Assembly (NCBI GenBank): GCA_036734105.1
Contig: DAIMZH010000005.1
Span: 39,106 to 103,105 of the forward strand
Reading direction: 5' to 3'
DNA: 64,000 nucleotides
From: Azoarcus_F sp036734105
GTDB taxonomy: Bacteria; Pseudomonadota; Gammaproteobacteria; Burkholderiales; Rhodocyclaceae
Shown in pieces: positions 59,680 to 64,000 of the stretch. Position 1 is the first letter of the stretch. Each line of letters opens with the position of its first letter. Under the pieces are notes generated by a model. That model was given only the letters and a program-made list of their open reading frames with translations. It did no database searches and was not told where the DNA came from. Position numbers and translations under genes: made by a program.

Positions 59680-61380
59680 CTAGCGTATCAACGCTGCTTC
59701 GAAATCTTCTATCAACAACTGCAGACTGGTCACCCCGTTGAATTCGTTGGGTGCCAGTCGATAGGCGGCGCGAATCGAGGCCGGAGCCGCTTCGGCGTAA
59801 TTGAAGCGTATGGCCTCAAAGCGCACGCCCTTGTGGCTGAGCGTCAGCTTGAGGTGCCTGTCCTTCAAGAGTCTTTGTCGCTCAACATTAAAGACATCAT
59901 CAAAAATTGGTGCAGGAAAACCCTGACCCCATATGTCGTCCTCGATGAGTCGGGCAGAGTCCAGAGACATCCAGCCGCTCTCCAGTGGGCCGTCGGTTTC
60001 CAGCCGTCGTGTGAGCGCTTCCGGCTCTATGAGGGATTGCACAATGTCGTCGAAGGCGGACGCAAACTCCGCGTAGTCAGCTTCACGAATGCTCAGTCCC
60101 GCAGCCATGGAGTGACCACCGAATTTCAGGATCAGGTTCGGGCGCTGTTTTGAGACGAGATCGAGCGCGTCACGCAGATGCAGCCCCGGGATGGAGCGGC
60201 CGGAGCCCTTTAGTTCGCCTTCGTCACCTTTTGCAAAGGCGATTACCGGGCGGTGCAAGCGCTCCTTGATACGCCCCGCGACAATGCCAATCACGCCCTG
60301 ATGCCAGTCTGGCTCGTACAGACTCACTGCCGCGTTGTTGCCGGCGTCAAAGTCGGCCAGCCGCTCCAGCGCTGAATCCTGCATGCCTTGTTCGATGCTG
60401 CGGCGCTCGCGGTTCAGGCGGTCGAGATCCTGAGCGATGTTCAGTGCGCGCGCATTGTCGTCCGTGATCAGGCATTCTATTCCCAGGCTCATGTCGGCCA
60501 GACGACCTGCCGCGTTGAGGCGGGGGCCGAGCGCAAAGCCCAGGTCAAAAGTGTTGGCCTTGCTGGCCTCGCGCCCGGATGCCGCAAACAAGGCCCGGAT
60601 GCCTGCCTGCATGCGTCCGGCGCGCATGCGCGCCAGCCCTTGCGACACCAGAATGCGGTTGTTGTGGTCCAGTTTGACCACATCAGCCACGGTGCCGAGA
60701 GCCACCAGATCAAGCAGATCAGCCAGGTTGGGTTCTGGGCGGTCGGCAAAAACACCGCGCTCACGCAGTTCGGCGCGCAGGGCGAGCATGGTATAGAACA
60801 TCACTCCAACCCCTGCCAATGCCTTGCTGGGAAAGTCACAACCCGGCTGGTTGGGGTTGACGATGACATCAGCCTCGGGGAGGGTGTCGCCTGGCAGGTG
60901 GTGGTCGGTGATGACCGTAGCCATGCCAAAGCTGCGGGCTGCGGCAACACCTTCGACGCTGGCAATGCCGTTGTCGACCGTGATCAACACCTCGGGCTCC
61001 ATGCGCGCGGCAAGCTCTGCAATCGTCGGCGTCAGCCCGTATCCGTATTCAAAGCGGTTTGGAACCAGGTAACCCACGTCCGCACCAAAGGCACGCAAGG
61101 CACGCACGCCAACCGCACAGGCGGTGGCACCGTCGCAATCATAGTCGGCCACAATGACCATTCGCGCTCCGGCCTCAATCGCGTCTGCCAGCAATTGCGC
61201 AGCCTCCTGCGTGCCGCGCAGGGCCGCGGGTGGCAACATCGCCTTGAGAGAGTAGTCCAGGTCGCTCCGGCGTTGAATGCCGCGTGCTGCGTAGATGCGA
61301 GCCAGCAGGGGGTGTACTCCGGCATCAATAAGCGCCTGCATGGCGCGCACAGGGGTGGGGCGGTGAATGATTCGGGTCAT
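59680..61380 (-). CDS. recJ: single-strand-specific 5'-3' exonuclease RecJ
   Basis: RecJ degrades single-stranded DNA 5'-3' in recombination and mismatch repair. The 566 residues show the DHH phosphoesterase motifs VIVADYDCDGATACAVGVRA (I/II), VLITVDNGIASVEGVAAA (III) and TVITDHHLPGDTLPEADVIV (DHH). GFALGPRLNAAGRLADMSLG follows, then the DHHA1 domain with ILKFGGHSMAAGLSIREADY and a C-terminal OB fold. Its ATG overlaps the stop of the upstream rpfE-like gene (ATGA). Confidence 0.95.
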   Translation of the reverse strand: MTRIIHRPTPVRAMQALIDAGVHPLLARIYAARGIQRRSDLDYSLKAMLPPAALRGTQEAAQLLADAIEAGARMVIVADYDCDGATACAVGVRALRAFGADVGYLVPNRFEYGYGLTPTIAELAARMEPEVLITVDNGIASVEGVAAARSFGMATVITDHHLPGDTLPEADVIVNPNQPGCDFPSKALAGVGVMFYTMLALRAELRERGVFADRPEPNLADLLDLVALGTVADVVKLDHNNRILVSQGLARMRAGRMQAGIRALFAASGREASKANTFDLGFALGPRLNAAGRLADMSLGIECLITDDNARALNIAQDLDRLNRERRSIEQGMQDSALERLADFDAGNNAAVSLYEPDWHQGVIGIVAGRIKERLHRPVIAFAKGDEGELKGSGRSIPGLHLRDALDLVSKQRPNLILKFGGHSMAAGLSIREADYAEFASAFDDIVQSLIEPEALTRRLETDGPLESGWMSLDSARLIEDDIWGQGFPAPIFDDVFNVERQRLLKDRHLKLTLSHKGVRFEAIRFNYAEAAPASIRAAYRLAPNEFNGVTSLQLLIEDFEAALIR

Positions 61381-62402
61381 GAGGAGAAAATGATGTCTTC
61401 CAGTCGTCGCGGCCGACGCCAGAACTTGTAGGGATCGGCTGGTCTGACTTCAAACACCAGACTGAGGTGGTCTCCGGGCGCGATGCAGCTCAGCTTTTTC
61501 AATCTTCCGGCGCGGAGTTGCTTGAGCAAGGGCACAAAGCGTGTCTGCTCCAGGTGCTGCAGGCATGAGCGCCACCGGTCAAGGTCGAGTCGCAGCGCGG
61601 GCGCGAGCAGATCATCCGCGAGCACCAGGGCATCCTGCTCCGGCGGCATGTGTGCAGCGTGCAGCGTCATGCCGCATTGCCTGCCCAGCCCGCGCGCCAG
61701 CGTGGTGTTGGCATGCAGGGCGGTGGCTGGACGAGTGCAAACGTCGGGCAGCCGGCCAGCACCCCAGAACCACACGCTGTTGATGGTCGGCAGACCATCA
61801 GTGTCGCGCTTCTGGTTAAGCGGGTGGTTGTGCAACATCACCTGTATCTCATTGCACAGCCGTGCCCATTGTCGCGCTTTGACACCTTCAGGGGCAAAAT
61901 GTGAAACTGGCCGTCCAAGCACGTCAGCCAGCGGAAAGAAGTGCGTTTCGGCGTCACCAGGCAAGGGCAGATACCAGCGATCCGGCGCCATGGCTTGAAT
62001 GCCAGCCAGTTCCGGTGCCACTTCGGCGAGGAGGGTATTGAGCGCATCCACCAATTCGTTGGCCTCGTCCCGACTGATGTTCAGGTCGGCAGCGTCGGTC
62101 AGCAGCAGGTGTTCTCTTGCAAAGTGCAGATGCACAGGGTCGGCGCAAAGATAGTGTTGCGTGGGTTCAAAGGCGGCCTCATCAGCCGGATTGGTTTCGC
62201 CGAGGCGGCGCAGGGCGGCCACCGGGAGTGGGGCGGGCAGGCCAAATAGTGTCCCGAGTGCGTCATCCGGGTTGAGTCGCCCCGCTCGTTGCAGTGTGGC
62301 ACAGCCCAGCAACCGCTCAAGGGCCGGCAGGGCCAGACCTTGGGTCAGGGCCGGGGCATGGTTTGGCCACATCAGACCGGGTAGAACAAGCTGAACATGC
62401 AT
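61377..62402 (-). CDS. RpfE-type conserved protein
   Basis: This 341-residue cytoplasmic protein belongs to a family often annotated as RpfE-type regulator (COG4255-like), named for a gene of the Xanthomonas rpf region that is likewise next to recJ. Seen features: MHVQLVLPGLMWPNHAPALT, YLCADPVHLHFAREHLLLTD, NELVDALNTLLAE, MAPDRWYLPLPGDAETHFFP, LCNEIQVMLHNHPLNQKRDT and LPTINSVWFWGAGRLPDV. The last segments recall alkaline-phosphatase/phosphoglycerate-mutase-like proteins, but no catalytic set is clear. ATG 62402 is preferred; the frame extends to 62456. The gene is co-translated with recJ. Biochemical function is not known. Confidence 0.8.
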   Translation of the reverse strand: MHVQLVLPGLMWPNHAPALTQGLALPALERLLGCATLQRAGRLNPDDALGTLFGLPAPLPVAALRRLGETNPADEAAFEPTQHYLCADPVHLHFAREHLLLTDAADLNISRDEANELVDALNTLLAEVAPELAGIQAMAPDRWYLPLPGDAETHFFPLADVLGRPVSHFAPEGVKARQWARLCNEIQVMLHNHPLNQKRDTDGLPTINSVWFWGAGRLPDVCTRPATALHANTTLARGLGRQCGMTLHAAHMPPEQDALVLADDLLAPALRLDLDRWRSCLQHLEQTRFVPLLKQLRAGRLKKLSCIAPGDHLSLVFEVRPADPYKFWRRPRRLEDIIFSS

Positions 62403-62585
62403 CGCGAGGCTGCGGACGTGGTAGGTGAGCCGCGAGTTTATCAGCGTCTGTGCCAATCACCCTCTGTGATTCGCGGCGCCGACTTCGAACGCCCGCAAAC
62501 TCAAGATACGATTTAGTTGGCAGGTCGGCTCGCGCCAACTGTGGCCTTGGGGCACAATTAGCGGTTTTCAACGCCGGTTGTTTCG

Positions 62586-63839
62586 ATGCGCTACGAATTT
62601 CTTGTTGGATTGCGTTATACCCGCTCACGCAAGCGTGCCCAGGGGCGCAACCGGTTCATCTCCTTCATATCACTGGTATCGATGCTCGGAACAGCGCTCG
62701 GGATCGCCGCCCTGATCGTTGTACTGTCGGTCATGAACGGTTTTCAGGAGGAGTTGCGCACCCGCATTCTGGGGGTGGCGTCGCACATTCAGGTGACTGG
62801 CTACGATGGCAATCTGGATTTGTGGCAGCGGGTGGCGCAGCAATCAAACGAGCATCCGAGAGTGCTCGCCACCGCCCCGTATGTGCAGGAGCAGGCCATG
62901 CTGGCTTTTGAGGACAGCGTGCGCGGAACCATGATAAGAGGGGTGCTTCCGGCAGACGAGGAGCGGGTGGCGGACTTTGCTCAATACATGAAGGCGGGTA
63001 CGTTGGACAGCCTGCAGCCGGGCAGTTTCGGCATTGTGCTGGGGCGTGACCTGGCCTTTGCATTGCGTGTTGGGCTGGGTGATCGCCTGACCCTGATCGC
63101 GCCACAAGGCATGGTGACGCCAGCGGCAGTGGTGCCAAGGGTGCGGCAATTCGAGGTGGTCGGCATATTCGAGGCCGGTATGTTCGAATACGACTCCGGT
63201 CTTGCGCTGGTGCACATGCGCGATGCCCAGGTGCTTTACCGCATGGGTGATGCGGTGAGTGGCGTGCGGCTCAAAACAGACGACTTGTTTGCAGCACCAC
63301 GCATTGCGCGCGAACTGGCTGCCATGATCGATGTGCCGGGCATGATCAACGACTGGACGCGCAGTCATGCGAACTTCTTCCGTGCAGTGCAACTGGAAAA
63401 GACCATGATGACCATCATCCTGTTTCTGATCGTCGCCGTAGCGGCCTTCAACATCGTGTCGACGCTGGTCATGGCGGTGCAGGAGAAATACGCGGATATT
63501 GCGATTCTGCGCACACTGGGTGCCAGCCCAGCCTCCATCATGATTGTGTTTGTATTGCAGGGAGCCATCATCGGCATTGTCGGCTTGATCGCCGGGGTGG
63601 TTGGAGGCTTGTTGTTGGCCAACAATCTGGATGTGGTCATTCCGGCATTGGAGGCTGTCACCGGCGCCACACTGTGGAACAAGGAGGTGTATTACATCAG
63701 CGAGCTGCCCTCGCAGGTGTTGATGTCGGATGTGGTCACCATCACCACCCTGTCTTTCGTGCTCACCTTGCTGGCCACCCTGTACCCGAGCTGGCGTGCG
63801 GCCAGAGTGAATCCTGCTGAGGCCCTGCGTTATGAATGA
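62586..63839 (+). CDS. lolC: lipoprotein-releasing ABC transporter permease
   Basis: This is a LolC/LolE-family permease that extracts lipoproteins from the inner membrane and passes them to LolA. The 417 residues have an N-terminal membrane segment with FISLVSMLGTALGIAALIVV, followed by the periplasmic MacB-type core domain. Three C-terminal segments include IILFLIVAVAAFNIVSTLVM and AIIGIVGLIAGVVGGLLLAN. The coupling region is EKYADIAILRTLGASPASIM, and the end is YPSWRAARVNPAEALRYE. Whether it works as LolC, LolE or a single LolF-like permease cannot be told, as the downstream genes are off the window. It overlaps lolD by eight bases. Confidence 0.93.
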   Translation: MRYEFLVGLRYTRSRKRAQGRNRFISFISLVSMLGTALGIAALIVVLSVMNGFQEELRTRILGVASHIQVTGYDGNLDLWQRVAQQSNEHPRVLATAPYVQEQAMLAFEDSVRGTMIRGVLPADEERVADFAQYMKAGTLDSLQPGSFGIVLGRDLAFALRVGLGDRLTLIAPQGMVTPAAVVPRVRQFEVVGIFEAGMFEYDSGLALVHMRDAQVLYRMGDAVSGVRLKTDDLFAAPRIARELAAMIDVPGMINDWTRSHANFFRAVQLEKTMMTIILFLIVAVAAFNIVSTLVMAVQEKYADIAILRTLGASPASIMIVFVLQGAIIGIVGLIAGVVGGLLLANNLDVVIPALEAVTGATLWNKEVYYISELPSQVLMSDVVTITTLSFVLTLLATLYPSWRAARVNPAEALRYE

Positions 63840-64000
63840 TGCTGCAATTCCGGTGCTGGCTTGTGCCAATCTCACCAAGAGTTTTCGTGAAGGCGCTGAG
63901 GCGCTGACCGTGTTGCATGATGTGTCGCTTGAGCTGGCAGCGGGAGAGCGTCTCGCCATTGTCGGCGCTTCGGGCTCGGGCAAGAGCACCTTGCTGCATT
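63832..64000 (+). CDS. lolD: lipoprotein-releasing ABC ATPase LolD, 3' end outside window
   Basis: The 56 complete codons read MNDAAIPVLACANLTKSFRE, then LTVLHDVSLELAAGERLAIV and Walker A GASGSGKSTLLH. This is the N-terminus of LolD-type ATPases. The start lies eight bases inside lolC. The rest of the about 225-residue protein is past position 64000. Confidence 0.92.
   Translation, partial: MNDAAIPVLACANLTKSFREGAEALTVLHDVSLELAAGERLAIVGASGSGKSTLLH

Noticed and set aside
60388..61431. Open frame of 347 codons on the plus strand
   Set aside because: It is antisense to recJ, which is clearly the real gene by its DHH motifs.
62844..63989. Open frame of 381 codons on the minus strand
   Set aside because: It is antisense to lolC/lolD, with low-complexity His/Gln content and no family resemblance.

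Overview
The window looks like chromosome of a betaproteobacterium, most likely near the Rhodocyclales/Burkholderiales. The reasons are the gene order and family types: an mla operon with mlaA between mlaD and mlaC, followed by a YadG/YadH-type exporter, bolA and murA; dapC/dapD divergent from smc-zipA-ligA; an isc operon behind cysE; an RpfE-type protein overlapping recJ; a phasin; and type IV pilus parts. The assignment rests on recognition only, with no database search. Nearly all of the DNA is compact housekeeping sequence. No rRNA, tRNA, CRISPR array, prophage or intact insertion sequence was seen.

Layout. 1-2.5 kb: the end of thyA (the window stops at its catalytic Cys), a phasin gene with a clear promoter, a repeat-rich gap with a 26-bp tandem array, and an enoyl-CoA hydratase. 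2.5-13.3 kb is a cell-envelope block. kdsD-kdsC-lptC-lptA on the minus strand make Kdo and transport LPS. Divergent mlaFEDACB with an ABC-2 exporter, bolA and murA handle outer-membrane lipid asymmetry and peptidoglycan precursors. 13-19.3 kb: dnaQ, an FAD oxidase, a spermidine-synthase-like protein, mutS, a junkyard with relics of a VapC/nucleotidyltransferase locus, and suhB. 19.5-28.2 kb: trmJ, cysE and the complete isc operon (iscR, two cysteine desulfurases, iscUA, hscBA, fdx, iscX), preceded by a consensus-like promoter overlapped by a strong match to an IscR type 1 operator; gpx follows.

28.3-33.8 kb (minus): prmB, dapE, pilU, dapD, dapC, which includes three lysine/diaminopimelate steps. 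34-42 kb (plus): smc, zipA, ligA (with an unusual insertion of about 100 residues) and galU, which has an exact FNR/Anr-type box just upstream. 42-46.8 kb: typA, a methylthioinosine/methylthioadenosine phosphorylase, a 59-codon ORF with a good ribosome site, and guanine deaminase. 46.8-53.4 kb: a cheR plus receiver-less cheB pair, an NlpC/P60 hydrolase, an exonuclease-fold protein with lost catalytic residues overlapping a cNMP/CBS/DUF294 nucleotidyltransferase, a PIN-PhoH protein and bcp. 53.6-64 kb: uppP, an Mth938-like protein, alaA, hom, a DUF3080-like lipoprotein, a FimT-type pseudopilin, recJ-rpfE, and divergent lolC-lolD (lolD cut by the window edge).

I did not find a clear new defence or biosynthetic system. 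The best leads are the LigA insertion, the degenerate exonuclease/DUF294/PhoH neighbourhood, the isolated CheR-CheB pair, the second cysteine desulfurase in the isc operon, the FNR box at galU, the decayed toxin-antitoxin locus and the palindromic tandem repeats beside the phasin gene.
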